A stretch of DNA of 64,000 bases from Pelosinus fermentans DSM 17108 (GCF_000271485.2 NZ_AKVN02000001.1:1864001-1928000); one strand, 5' to 3'; positions 38,029 to 46,979 are shown, numbered from the stretch's first letter. Notes: generated by a model not told the origin, from the letters alone. A program made the numbers and translations.

Positions 38029-38541
38029 TTGTATAAAGAAACAAGATATATTAATAATGATGGTGTGCCGATAAATCGTAGCATTGAACATTTTACAGAA
38101 GCAATGACAGAAGAGGGATACCGTTTCCCAAGTCATAAATTAGGAGCTAGGCTATTTGATGAAATAAGCTTTCCTGTCGGCATGAGTGATAATGATATCG
38201 GCAAAATGACACGCCTATCAAAGTTAATGGTGGGCAAGACTAACATACTTGGATATAGAAAACGCCGCGAAATAGTAAGCTATAATGCTGCTGAACTTTG
38301 CGACATTATCGGGCTATCCCCAAAAAGAGGGATGGCTTTTATTCGTAATATGATTAAATTCAGAGTTATAAAAAAGATTAATGACTTTTACTATGTAAAT
38401 CCTGCTTACTTCATGAGTACGGGGCAGCGGTTAAGCTTAGAGTTATTTATACATTTTCAAGATGAATTAAAAAGCATTTTGCCTGAGTGGGTTATTACTG
38501 ATTTTGTAATGCAAGCGCAGGTAAAAAAGTATAAAAAATAA
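38029..38541 (+). CDS. Winged-helix protein (RepL/MarR-like), possible late regulator or replication protein
   Basis: The 170-residue protein has a central winged-helix region (YNAAELCDIIGLSPKRGMAFIRNMIKFRVIKKIN, shown as two parts around residues 82-116) and a wing with FYYVNPAYF, reminiscent of firmicute plasmid RepL proteins. TTG start with GTGAGGTGA upstream. It lies between the cargo island and terS, where late-gene activators are often found, and a direct-repeat pair lies before it. Function is uncertain. Confidence 0.5.
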   Translation: MYKETRYINNDGVPINRSIEHFTEAMTEEGYRFPSHKLGARLFDEISFPVGMSDNDIGKMTRLSKLMVGKTNILGYRKRREIVSYNAAELCDIIGLSPKRGMAFIRNMIKFRVIKKINDFYYVNPAYFMSTGQRLSLELFIHFQDELKSILPEWVITDFVMQAQVKKYKK

Positions 38542-38545
38542 CTTT

Positions 38546-38584
38546 TCTCAACGTCCAATAAGAATGAATTATCGTATATTGACA
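38546..38584. repeat. Module-boundary palindrome, copy 1
   Basis: TCTCAACGTCCAATAA and TTATCGTATATTGACA face each other across a 7-nt spacer, starting 4 bp after the stop of the winged-helix gene. Copies occur at 40772 and 43193. A 28-bp block (38534-38561) is identical to 43182-43209. No T-run follows. Confidence 0.7.
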
Positions 38585-38628
38585 TGTAATTATTTGGAAT
38601 AAATGTGATGAAAAATCGAGGTGGTGGT

Positions 38629-39504
38629 GTGGCTCAGTCTCATGAGTTAGCGCAAAGGGATTATATATTAGGCATGAAATATAGAGAGATTGCCGATAAA
38701 TACAAAGTGTCAATTGATACCGTGAAATCATGGAAAGTTAGGTATAAATGGGAGCGTGATAAAACGCTTAGGAAAACCGCACACACCGCACACAAAAATA
38801 AAAATGTGTGCACACAAGAAAAAGAGGTGCAGGAACCTTCTGAGGAATTGACCGATAAAGAGCAACTATTTTGTTATTACTATGTTAGATGTTGGAATGC
38901 TACCCAAGCCTCGTTAAAGTCTGGATATACCGCCAACAAAAGCAGCGCAACGGTGCAGGGTTCCAGATTATTGAAAACTGAGAGGGTAGAAAAAGAAGTA
39001 GCTAGACTTAAAACCCTTCTTATTCAGGAAATACATATTAGCGCACTTGATGTTTTACAACAGTATATTAATATTGCCTTTGCCGATATTGGCGACTATG
39101 TAACTTTCGGGAAAAAGGAAGTACCTATAATTGGCATGTTCGGCCCTGTAACTGATCCTGAGACTGGTGAAGAAATGACACAAATGGTTAATTATGTTGA
39201 TCTTAACGAACATAGCCTAGTCGATACTAGTGTAATAGCAGAGGTTAAGCAGGGCAGGGATGGTGTTAGCATTAAACTTGCTGATAAAATGAAGGCCCTT
39301 GAAAAATTGGAAATATACTTTGATCTACTGCCTGATAAATTTCAGCGTAAGTTAGCTGAGGAAAAGATTGATATTGAACGGCAGAAACTTGAGATTGCCA
39401 GAACTAAGGTAGGTGACGATGAACAAGAGGAAAACAACGATGATAACTTTATAAATGCCTTAAGTGGCAAGGTATCTGAGGTGTGGCCTGATGAAAAGAA
39501 ATAA
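38629..39504 (+). CDS. Terminase small subunit (PBSX type)
   Basis: TerS recognises the packaging site on phage DNA. The 291-residue protein has an N-terminal helix-turn-helix (YREIADKYKVSIDTVKSWK), a second domain typical of Terminase_2 family (LTDKEQLFCYYYVRCWNATQA...SGYTA) and a coiled C-terminus. GTG 38629 lies behind GAGGTGG; ATG 38605 or 38608 are alternatives. It overlaps terL by 14 bp. Confidence 0.9.
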   Translation: MAQSHELAQRDYILGMKYREIADKYKVSIDTVKSWKVRYKWERDKTLRKTAHTAHKNKNVCTQEKEVQEPSEELTDKEQLFCYYYVRCWNATQASLKSGYTANKSSATVQGSRLLKTERVEKEVARLKTLLIQEIHISALDVLQQYINIAFADIGDYVTFGKKEVPIIGMFGPVTDPETGEEMTQMVNYVDLNEHSLVDTSVIAEVKQGRDGVSIKLADKMKALEKLEIYFDLLPDKFQRKLAEEKIDIERQKLEIARTKVGDDEQEENNDDNFINALSGKVSEVWPDEKK

Positions 39505-40771
39505 GGTTACGCCTTTTAATTTTGAACCCTTTTCGACCAAACAACTACAAGTAATGACATGGTGGTTGCCTAATTCACCTGTACGCCATTATGACATGAT
39601 AATTGCCGATGGTTCGGTAAGGTCTGGAAAGACAATATCTATGTCATTGTCTTATGTGCAATGGTCAATGGAAAGTTTCAACGGTGAAAATATCGGGATG
39701 GCTGGAAAGACAATAGGTTCATTCCGAAGAAACGTACTAGCCCCGCTTAAGAGAATGTTAAAGGCTCTTAAGTATCGCGTTAAAGACCATCGTTCCGACA
39801 ACATGGTTGAGATAAGCAAGGGCGGCAAGACGAATTATTTCTATATATTTGGTGGCAAGGATGAACGCTCTCAAGACTTAATTCAGGGTATCACTTTGGC
39901 GGGGATGCTGTTTGATGAAGTGGCCCTTATGCCTGAGTCATTCGTTAATCAAGCAACTGCACGTTGCTCAGTTAAAGGATCAAAATTGTGGTTTAACTGC
40001 AATCCCGCAGGGCCTTATCATTGGTTTAAGACTGATTACATAGAGAAGGCAGACGACAAAAAGGCTATCTGTTTACATTTCACTATGGATGATAACTTAA
40101 GTCTTGATGTAGCAACGAAAGATCGTTATAAACGCATGTATTCAGGAGTTTTCTACAAGCGTTATATTCTTGGCTTGTGGGTTATGGCTGCTGGTGCGAT
40201 TTATGATATGTTCGAAGAATCAAAGCATGTTATAGAGATAATCCCGAAAGCATTTGATCAATTTTGGGTATCGTCTGACTATGGTACAGGCAATGCCACA
40301 GTATTTTTATTACAGGCAAGGCGAGGTAAAGAATATTACACATTGCGTGAGTATTATTATGACAGTCGCAAGGTGGGTAAGCAAAAAACCGATGCCGAGT
40401 ATTCAGCGGACTTGAAGAAATTTCTTGAAGACTGCAAAGATATTATAGGTAATCGAAAGATACCGATCATTGTTGATCCGAGCGCAGCCAGCTTTATTGC
40501 TCAACTCAAGAAAGATGGTTTTAGCGTGAAGAAGGCCCATAATGCTGTAATTGATGGCATACGCTATGTTGCAACCTTGTTATCTGAGTTAAAATACTTC
40601 ATCCATAAATCATGTACTAATACCATTAGGGAAAAGTCGGCTTATATATGGGATGAAAAAGCCCAGGACAAAGGTGAAGATAAACCAATTAAGCAGAATG
40701 ACCATGCTAGTGATTCGGAAAGATACGGTCTTTATACGAATAGAAATACAGGAAAAATTCAAGTTTGCTAG
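39491..40771 (+). CDS. Terminase large subunit (PBSX type)
   Basis: TerL is the packaging motor and nuclease. The 426-residue protein has the ATPase Walker A DGSVRSGKT near residue 40, Walker B GMLFDEVALM near 140, and the RNase H-like nuclease with Asp residues in VSSDYGTGNATVF near 260 and PIIVDPSAASF near 325. ATG 39491 overlaps terS. Its stop codon touches the second boundary palindrome. Confidence 0.95.
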   Translation: MKRNKVTPFNFEPFSTKQLQVMTWWLPNSPVRHYDMIIADGSVRSGKTISMSLSYVQWSMESFNGENIGMAGKTIGSFRRNVLAPLKRMLKALKYRVKDHRSDNMVEISKGGKTNYFYIFGGKDERSQDLIQGITLAGMLFDEVALMPESFVNQATARCSVKGSKLWFNCNPAGPYHWFKTDYIEKADDKKAICLHFTMDDNLSLDVATKDRYKRMYSGVFYKRYILGLWVMAAGAIYDMFEESKHVIEIIPKAFDQFWVSSDYGTGNATVFLLQARRGKEYYTLREYYYDSRKVGKQKTDAEYSADLKKFLEDCKDIIGNRKIPIIVDPSAASFIAQLKKDGFSVKKAHNAVIDGIRYVATLLSELKYFIHKSCTNTIREKSAYIWDEKAQDKGEDKPIKQNDHASDSERYGLYTNRNTGKIQVC

Positions 40772-40811
40772 TCTCAAAGATACGATAACGTTACATTATC
40801 GAACATTGAGA
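40772..40811. repeat. Module-boundary palindrome, copy 2
   Basis: TCTCAAAGATACGATAA and TTATCGAACATTGAGA face each other across a 7-nt spacer, beginning at the base after the terL stop. The right arm matches copy 3 exactly (TTATCGAACATTGAGA). Confidence 0.7.
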
Positions 40812-40845
40812 TAATGTATATTTAGTCACGAAAAGAGGTGAATTT

Positions 40846-42264
40846 ATGCAAGATAAAACACAATTATCCTTAATGTCAATCATCATGATAAATGAACAGG
40901 CAAGGCTTAATCATTATGATAAGTGCCAGGACTATTATGAAGGCAATCAACCTCTAAAAGTTCCTGAAAAGTACAAGAAGATTATTGAGACTGAATATAA
41001 TATTAAGGCCAACTACTGCAAGCCTATTATTGAGGCCCCTGTAAGTCGTTTGAAAGTCGAAGGTATCAAATGTGAGGATAAAGTAGTTAACAAGTTCCTT
41101 ACTGATATATGGGATAATAACCGAATGGATGCAAAGTCAATAAAATTCCATCGTAATGCAGTTAAAAAGGGTGATTCATTCGCTCAAGTGTGGCCTAAAT
41201 TTATTCATGGTACAGATAAGCCTATAGGATATGAAATAAAGTTTCTGAGGCCCGACATTGTATTTCCTATGTATCAGTCAGACGATGACGAGAGTTTGGC
41301 ATGGGTAAAAAAACAATGGCTTACCTTTGATCTTGACGGCCTTCCAATGGCGAGGAAAGATATCTTTTATCACGACAGGATAGAGCGTTACGTGGCTACT
41401 GTAAGTCACTATATGGGGGCGTTGTCATTAGGCGGCTATGCCATGCTGCAATGGCAAGGATATAATCAAGACGGATTCGAACCAATACTTAAAAATCCAT
41501 ATGGCATTATTCCGATTGTTCATTTTAAAAATCGTGAAGATGATTGCCCATTTGGAACAACTGAGCTAGAAGACGCATTTACTTTGCAGGATGGCATTAA
41601 TAAACTCATAATTGACTTAATGCGTACATCTGACTTCCAAGCCTTTAAACAGCGGTACATAAGCGGTGCTGATGAAGATAGTTTCGAAATTGATGAAAAA
41701 ACAGGCAAACGCACAGTACAGAGCAATCCTGGTGATGTTTGGTTATTGCCGGAAGAATCAAAAGTTGGAGATTTAGAAGCGGCAGACCCGAAAGGCATAT
41801 TGGAGTCAATTGATAAACTGATCGACCTATTAGCGGAAGTAACCCGCACACCTAGAAATATATTACAGGATAGTGCAGGTTCCGCTTCTAGTGGGTTTGC
41901 CTTGCAGAAAGTTGAACAGCCTCTTATTGATAAAGTGCAAGAAATGCAGATATCGTTTGGCAATAGTTATGAGGATATTAATAAAATTCTAATGACTATG
42001 GGTATACATCATAAAGAAATAGCCAAGATAGAGAAAACGGAAACTATCTGGAAAGAACTTACTCAGACTAGCCCAGCAGATAAATTAACAATAGCTCAAG
42101 AAAGGCAAGTCAAGAAACAAAATAAAGTCATTTCCGCTGCTGAGTGGCAGAGGCTGGAGGGTTACACGGAAGAGGAAATTGACAATATAAATGCTGAGAT
42201 AGCAGCAGAGACGGAGTTAGCTACTGCCGATACTCTAGGCGATAGTTTCGCAAATGTAACATAA
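40846..42264 (+). CDS. Portal protein (SPP1 gp6-like)
   Basis: The portal ring is the DNA gate of the capsid. The 472-residue protein has the SPP1 gp6 family layout: KCQDYYEGNQPL near residue 25, NYCKPIIEAPVSRL near 62, GIIPIVHFKNRED near 225, and the ENFTLQDGIN-type stem region LEDAFTLQDGINKLI. A downstream helix contains SASSGFALQKVEQPL. AAGAGGTGA precedes the ATG. Confidence 0.93.
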   Translation: MQDKTQLSLMSIIMINEQARLNHYDKCQDYYEGNQPLKVPEKYKKIIETEYNIKANYCKPIIEAPVSRLKVEGIKCEDKVVNKFLTDIWDNNRMDAKSIKFHRNAVKKGDSFAQVWPKFIHGTDKPIGYEIKFLRPDIVFPMYQSDDDESLAWVKKQWLTFDLDGLPMARKDIFYHDRIERYVATVSHYMGALSLGGYAMLQWQGYNQDGFEPILKNPYGIIPIVHFKNREDDCPFGTTELEDAFTLQDGINKLIIDLMRTSDFQAFKQRYISGADEDSFEIDEKTGKRTVQSNPGDVWLLPEESKVGDLEAADPKGILESIDKLIDLLAEVTRTPRNILQDSAGSASSGFALQKVEQPLIDKVQEMQISFGNSYEDINKILMTMGIHHKEIAKIEKTETIWKELTQTSPADKLTIAQERQVKKQNKVISAAEWQRLEGYTEEEIDNINAEIAAETELATADTLGDSFANVT

Positions 42265-42277
42265 AGGGGCTGATAAT

Positions 42278-43183
42278 ATAGCTGAAAATGATGAATTATT
42301 ACTAGCCCATGCCGAATATCAAGCATTCCTGAAATCAATGGACGCTGATAGCAAGGCAATTATCGTGCAGTTCCTGGCTACGGTGGACAAAATTCTACTG
42401 GATGGCGATTTTACAACTTCCAAGATGCTTGATCTAAACAAAGCGATTCTTACTCTTAAAAATGATTACACAAAGCTAATCCGCGAAGGAACAGTAAAGG
42501 CGACTGAATCAGCAAAAAAGCTTAAGGGCGTTGAATTTAAGGCATATAAAGCCGAGGTTCAACGTCTTCTTTCTGCTCAAGAAGTAGCAGCAGCCGAGCA
42601 AGTTTTTATTCTAGGGAAAATAACTGCCGAATTTGGCGGCGGTCTGGATGCAAAAGTAATTGATTCTGTTTGGAATAAGGTATGGCCCGATGCTTTAAAC
42701 GTGGACGATCGTATAAAACGACTAAGTGCCAAGGTAAAAGAATTTACCGAGCGAACCATTAAGCAGGGTATTAGCGAGGGCAATAGTGCTGCAAACATAT
42801 CACGAATACTAAGAGAACATTTTGTAATTGAGGGATTAGAGGGGAAAGCAGCCTTTAGATTAGCCGCACATACTACTAATATGGTTTATCAGGCTACACA
42901 AGCTGAAATAAGCATACAAGCGACTTTCGTCATGGGCATTCGTATTGTTAGGGGCATGTTTGGCAAGATAAGCCCTAAATGCCCTATATGTTATGAGCAT
43001 GGGGGAGATAGCTATAAAGAGTATTTTAAATCATATTTTGGTGGGCGCGATATTGATTTGTGGGTATTGGCTAATATGCCGCCTTATCATAGTAATTGTT
43101 CATGTGGAATTGAACAAATTACCGAGGATGCTATTACATTTATTCAAAGGGCAAGGACTGAATATGCCTTGAAAAATGCTTAA
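42278..43183 (+). CDS. MuF/SPP1 gp7-type head morphogenesis protein, likely AUA start
   Basis: This minor head protein sits on the portal. The C-terminal MuF motif is visible (CPICYEHGGD, then MPPYHSNCSCGIEQI). No ATG, GTG or TTG lies in frame between the TAA at 42257 and ATG 42338. The only start with a ribosome site is ATA 42278, 8 nt after AAAGGGG; the 20 codons before 42338 read as ordinary protein (AENDELLLAHAEYQAF...). I therefore propose an AUA start, or a mutated ATG. If ATG 42338 is used the protein is 281 residues. Confidence 0.85.
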   Translation: MAENDELLLAHAEYQAFLKSMDADSKAIIVQFLATVDKILLDGDFTTSKMLDLNKAILTLKNDYTKLIREGTVKATESAKKLKGVEFKAYKAEVQRLLSAQEVAAAEQVFILGKITAEFGGGLDAKVIDSVWNKVWPDALNVDDRIKRLSAKVKEFTERTIKQGISEGNSAANISRILREHFVIEGLEGKAAFRLAAHTTNMVYQATQAEISIQATFVMGIRIVRGMFGKISPKCPICYEHGGDSYKEYFKSYFGGRDIDLWVLANMPPYHSNCSCGIEQITEDAITFIQRARTEYALKNA

Positions 43184-43192
43184 AAATAACTT

Positions 43193-43233
43193 TTCTCAAC
43201 GTCCAATAAACCAAGGTTATCGAACATTGAGAA
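43193..43233. repeat. Module-boundary palindrome, copy 3
   Basis: TCTCAACGTCCAATAA and TTATCGAACATTGAGA face each other across a 7-nt spacer (ACCAAGG), 10 bp after the MuF-type gene. In RNA 14 of 17 positions of the extended arms can pair. Confidence 0.7.
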
Positions 43234-43252
43234 TGAAAGGAGCGACCATAGA

Positions 43253-43516
43253 ATGCAAGAAAAGCCGCTTAAATTAGCCGGAAATAATGTAGTGCCACTG
43301 ACAAGTAAAACGACAGTTGATAGGTTGAAAGAATTATTAGAACTTGCCGAAAATGGAGAGATAAAAGGGATGCTTGTAGCTGGCTTTCGATCTAATGGCG
43401 AAGTAATCACAGGTTGGAGTAATATTAATTTTGCAGAGACTGCAACGTTGATAGGACATTTAAATGTTGATTTAATGAAAAGATTCATCGATGCAAATTA
43501 CATCACACCAGAGTGA
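43253..43516 (+). CDS. Small protein between head genes, unknown
   Basis: The 87-residue protein starts at ATG 43253 with AAAGGAGCG upstream. It has a helix (TVDRLKELLELAENGEIKG) followed by strands (MLVAGFRSNGEVITGW). Small proteins of this kind occur near the packaging genes of other phages; I cannot assign a function. Confidence 0.6.
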   Translation: MQEKPLKLAGNNVVPLTSKTTVDRLKELLELAENGEIKGMLVAGFRSNGEVITGWSNINFAETATLIGHLNVDLMKRFIDANYITPE

Positions 43517-43647
43517 GAAGGAGGTGGTCAAGGTGCTTAATAAACACCTTCAATAGTATTCATCATAACTTCATGACCAAACTAATAAGTCGTTAAACTG
43601 TTAGGAATTAGGCACTCATGCCGTAAAATGAGTAGGAGGAAAGAAAC

Positions 43648-44313
43648 ATGGCAGATTTTAAAGATATTCAGACAAAACATGCTGATGCGTTTAAAGATAT
43701 AACTGGTGTCGACACTGTTATTGATGGCGTAACAGCGAAGTTAAAAGAGTTAGGTTATAGCTTGATTGTAGATAATACGAAAGAGCCTGAGTATGTGCCT
43801 AAAAGCCGTTTAAATGAGGTAATTACACAACGAAATACCTATAAAACGGATAATGAAACGTATTTGCAGCAACTTGAGACATTGAAAAAAGAAGCTAAAG
43901 GGAATGAGGTACTAACTGCACAAATTCAGGCGTTGCAGGACGAAGTTACAGGATGGCAGGGCAAGCATAAAGACGCTACCTTGGCTAGTGAAATCAAGCT
44001 TGCAGCAATGAAGCTTAAGGCCAATGATCCTGGGGACGTTCTGGCATTCGTTGATAAAACCAAACTGGAACTTAATACAGACGGTACTATTAAAGGGCTT
44101 GACGAGCAATTAGCAGCATTGCAAACGTCAAAGCCTTATTTATTTGCTGTTCCTGGTGCTGCTCCTGGAATGGGCGGGAATCCACCGCACCAACCTAGTA
44201 ATCAGCCTAACCCTTGGGCAAAAGAGACATTCAATTTAACCCAACAAGGAAAAATCTTTACTGAAAACCCTGCAATGGCTGAAACAATGAAAGTTGCCGC
44301 AGGAGTAAAATAA
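43648..44313 (+). CDS. Capsid scaffolding protein
   Basis: The 221-residue, highly charged, coiled-coil protein (residues 60-110) lies directly before the major capsid gene, the fixed position of scaffolds in SPP1-like phages. A Pro/Gly/Asn-rich hinge (GAAPGMGGNPPHQPSNQPNP) is near residue 172. GTAGGAGG precedes the ATG. Confidence 0.82.
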   Translation: MADFKDIQTKHADAFKDITGVDTVIDGVTAKLKELGYSLIVDNTKEPEYVPKSRLNEVITQRNTYKTDNETYLQQLETLKKEAKGNEVLTAQIQALQDEVTGWQGKHKDATLASEIKLAAMKLKANDPGDVLAFVDKTKLELNTDGTIKGLDEQLAALQTSKPYLFAVPGAAPGMGGNPPHQPSNQPNPWAKETFNLTQQGKIFTENPAMAETMKVAAGVK

Positions 44314-44336
44314 TAAAATGGAGAGTGATTTAATTA

Positions 44337-45332
44337 ATGATTACAAATAAAGGCGTAAACTTTACGTTCGACTTACAAAGACATAGTACTAAAATTGCGG
44401 ATATTATTATCCCCGAAGTGTTCAATCCATATGTAATACAGAGGGCAATGGAATTATCAGCATTAGTTCAAAGTGGAATTATCACAAATGAAGCCGCTTT
44501 GGATGCATTAGTTGCTGGCGGCGGGAAAACGGTCAATATGCCGTATTTCAACGATTTAACAGGCGCAGACGAGGTGTTAAGCGACACAGGGGCGCTAACT
44601 CCTAGCAAAATTAATGCCGATCAAGATGTGGCGGTTATTCTAATGCGTGGTAAAGCGTGGTCTGTTAACGACTTAGCAAAGGCATTGTCTGGTGCCGACC
44701 CTATGAAAGCTATCGGCGATTTAGTAGCCGTTTATTGGGCAAGGAGAATGCAAGCAACCTTAATTTCCATGTTGAAAGGTGTTTTTGCTTCTTCAAGCAT
44801 GTCTGGGAACGTAAAAGATATTTCCGCTTTAACTGGTGGGGCTGAATTGATTGGCGGCACTACTGTAATTGATGCCTTTCAAACCTTGGGCGATGCTAAA
44901 CAGCAATTAACTGGTATAGCTATGCATTCTAATGTAGAGGCGGCACTTGCCAAGCAAAACCTTATTACTACTGTTCGAAATAGTGATGGTGAAGTCACCA
45001 TGAAATCCTACATGGACAAACGTATTATTGTTGATGATGGTTGCCCTGTCGCTGCTGGCGTGTATACTACTTACCTATTTGGTCAGGGGGCTATTGGTTT
45101 GGGCAATGGACATCCACCTGTTCCTACTGAAACTGACCGCGATAGCTTGGCGGGTGAAGATATTTTAATCAATCGTAAACATTTTATCCTTCATCCTCGC
45201 GGTGTGGCATTTACTAGCAATTCCGTTGCTGGTTCTTCTCCGACAAATGCTGAATTAGAAACCGCCACAAATTGGAATAGGAAATATGAAAACAAGGCAA
45301 TCAAAATAGTTAAGTTTGTGCACAAAATCTAA
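44337..45332 (+). CDS. Major capsid protein
   Basis: The 331-residue protein has capsid-like features (ADIIIPEVFNPYVIQRAMELSAL at the N-terminus; FILHPRGVAFTSNSVA near residue 285) and lies between scaffold and connector genes, with a terminator behind it, as expected for the most expressed late gene. The fold is probably HK97-like; I cannot confirm this from sequence. Confidence 0.88.
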   Translation: MITNKGVNFTFDLQRHSTKIADIIIPEVFNPYVIQRAMELSALVQSGIITNEAALDALVAGGGKTVNMPYFNDLTGADEVLSDTGALTPSKINADQDVAVILMRGKAWSVNDLAKALSGADPMKAIGDLVAVYWARRMQATLISMLKGVFASSSMSGNVKDISALTGGAELIGGTTVIDAFQTLGDAKQQLTGIAMHSNVEAALAKQNLITTVRNSDGEVTMKSYMDKRIIVDDGCPVAAGVYTTYLFGQGAIGLGNGHPPVPTETDRDSLAGEDILINRKHFILHPRGVAFTSNSVAGSSPTNAELETATNWNRKYENKAIKIVKFVHKI

Positions 45333-45338
45333 TTAACA

Positions 45339-45364
45339 GGGCAGCGTTAAACCTGCCCTCTATT
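45339..45364 (+). terminator. Hairpin after the major capsid gene
   Basis: GGGCAG pairs with CTGCCC across an 8-nt loop, followed by TCTATTT. Likely partial, since the tail genes follow on the same strand. Confidence 0.65.
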
Positions 45365-45384
45365 TCATCAAAGGAAGTGAAAAT

Positions 45385-45609
45385 ATGAGCGCGACAGGTT
45401 TTATTCGCCGTAGGCGTGAGTTAGAGAGACTTGCGAAAGAGCAAGAACAGGTAAAAGAGCCTCAACAACTGCAAGAAGAGCAGCAGGAGGAACAGGAGCA
45501 AGAAAAACAACTGCAAGAAGAGCAGCAGGAGGCGGTGACTAATGACACAGGAACAGGCACTGTCGAAGATGAAAAGACAGTGCAAACTTCTAAGCGAGGC
45601 ACTAAGTAA
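45385..45609 (+). CDS. Gln/Glu-rich repeat protein
   Basis: The 74-residue protein has a basic N-terminus (FIRRRRELERLAK) and a Gln/Glu coiled coil made of a repeated LQEEQQEE unit. A 27-bp DNA block is repeated exactly at 45464-45490 and 45506-45532. It may be a capsid decoration or head-tail assembly protein, but no family is recognised. Confidence 0.55.
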   Translation: MSATGFIRRRRELERLAKEQEQVKEPQQLQEEQQEEQEQEKQLQEEQQEAVTNDTGTGTVEDEKTVQTSKRGTK

Positions 45610-45856
45610 TGAGGAATTAATTGATTTTCTCAATGATTACAAGGTTGAAGACACGCCTCCCGATCCACTACCAGACGATTACATTCCAACCGCTACATAT
45701 AACATTCGCAAGTCGATTTACGATGCTTTATGTAGCGCAATCACAGTCGTTGACCAATCTTTTAGCCGTGGCGGGGTAAGTTATACCAAGGCAGATTTAT
45801 TCAAGCTGAGAAGGCAATATATGACTGTGGGGGTGGTTGGTTGTGTGCGCAATTAG
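45542..45856 (+). CDS. Head-tail connector protein (gp6/gp15-like)
   Basis: The 104-residue helical protein overlaps the previous gene by 68 bp and starts at ATG 45542 behind GGAGGCGGTGA. Size, helix content and place after the capsid gene fit the adaptor ring proteins (SPP1 gp15, HK97 gp6). This is assignment by position and size. Confidence 0.6.
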   Translation: MTQEQALSKMKRQCKLLSEALSNEELIDFLNDYKVEDTPPDPLPDDYIPTATYNIRKSIYDALCSAITVVDQSFSRGGVSYTKADLFKLRRQYMTVGVVGCVRN

Positions 45857-46154
45857 ATTTAGAGAGGCCAAGCCTGGAACAGTGCAAACAATGAATGCCT
45901 CTCAAAATGAAATGGGCGAGTTGGTGGAAGTCTGGGAAACTACAGGCTTAGTAAATGCTGAAATATGGCCTTTGCGTGGCAATCAGTCACGCGGCAAGAT
46001 GGGCGTAACCGACAAGAGCACTCATGAGCTTTTTACTGCTGATGCTGTTAAGAGTAACACGCGAGTTATTCAGGGGCTATACAATGGTTATTTAGTGGGC
46101 CATGTAGAAGATTGGGACACACACAGAACCGCTATTTTAGAAAAGGTGTTTTAA
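45843..46154 (+). CDS. Head closure protein (SPP1 gp16-like)
   Basis: The roughly 103-residue protein has a beta-rich sequence (ELVEVWETTGLVNAEIWPLRG and VIQGLYNGYLVGHVEDWD), as in phage head-tail joining proteins. GTG 45843 with GGGGGTGG upstream is the likely start; TTG 45837 is possible. It overlaps its neighbours by a few bases. Confidence 0.75.
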   Translation: MCAIRFREAKPGTVQTMNASQNEMGELVEVWETTGLVNAEIWPLRGNQSRGKMGVTDKSTHELFTADAVKSNTRVIQGLYNGYLVGHVEDWDTHRTAILEKVF

Positions 46155-46546
46155 TGGCCCAACTTATTACACCCCAATCCATCGGCATGAATGACCTTTT
46201 GAAAAACATCAATATCTATAAAAATGCGGTAATTACAGGTGTAGCAGCAGGGGTAGCGACGGTATGCGTTGACGTTGCTAATCATGCAAAAGTTAACCAT
46301 GCTTTCACGAACCGGACGTATAACCTTGAAAATGCCATTCAGCCAGTGCCAGTAAAAATAATTGGGACTATTATTGAAGGGGCAGTAAAGGATTCTATGT
46401 TTTACGCCTATTGGGTTGAGTTCGGGACGGTAAAAAGCGCGCCATATCCTTATATGAGTCCTGCAATTGAGGCTAACAAGAAGAATCTGCATGATACCAT
46501 CGAGGCGGCTATTGCAAGGGGCAAATTAGCTATAAAGGTGATTTAA
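46154..46546 (+). CDS. HK97 gp10-like tail completion protein
   Basis: The 130-residue protein has the gp10 family end, YWVEFGTVKSAPYPYMSPAIEAN, and lies between head closure and tail terminator genes. Its ATG overlaps the previous stop (TAATG). Confidence 0.8.
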   Translation: MAQLITPQSIGMNDLLKNINIYKNAVITGVAAGVATVCVDVANHAKVNHAFTNRTYNLENAIQPVPVKIIGTIIEGAVKDSMFYAYWVEFGTVKSAPYPYMSPAIEANKKNLHDTIEAAIARGKLAIKVI

Positions 46547-46963
46547 ATGAAACAAGTAAAAATTGATATATTCAATGCGCTAAAGCTAACTAAAGAACAG
46601 TTGAGAGAAATCAACGACAATCCCGACATAGAGAAAGCATTGATTGATATTGTGGCTTCAGATGCAAAAGGGATAAAACAAATATTTACTGGTTGGCCTC
46701 CTTCAACGGCGGTTTATCCATGTGTAGGCTTTTATCGTGTTAGTGGAACTCGCGGGATTGCTGATGGCAAACTCAGTAACTTTGATGAATTGTATAGTAT
46801 AGATGTATTTGCAACTACCATGACCGCCACTGAGGATGCATTAGAAGCGATTGACGAGGCAATAAACACACTGGAATACATTGTTACTCGTGAGGGCGAT
46901 TTAGATTTATATGAAACAGATACAAAGGTATTTCACAAGGTACTGAGATACCGAATTAAATAA
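46547..46963 (+). CDS. Tail terminator / minor tail protein
   Basis: The 138-residue protein (IFTGWPPSTAVYPCVGFYRV near residue 45; LYSIDVFATT near 82) follows the gp10-like gene immediately and precedes the tail tube gene, the place of the tail terminator. It begins at the base after the previous stop. Confidence 0.7.
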   Translation: MKQVKIDIFNALKLTKEQLREINDNPDIEKALIDIVASDAKGIKQIFTGWPPSTAVYPCVGFYRVSGTRGIADGKLSNFDELYSIDVFATTMTATEDALEAIDEAINTLEYIVTREGDLDLYETDTKVFHKVLRYRIK

Positions 46964-46979
46964 TAGGAGCGTGAAAAAA

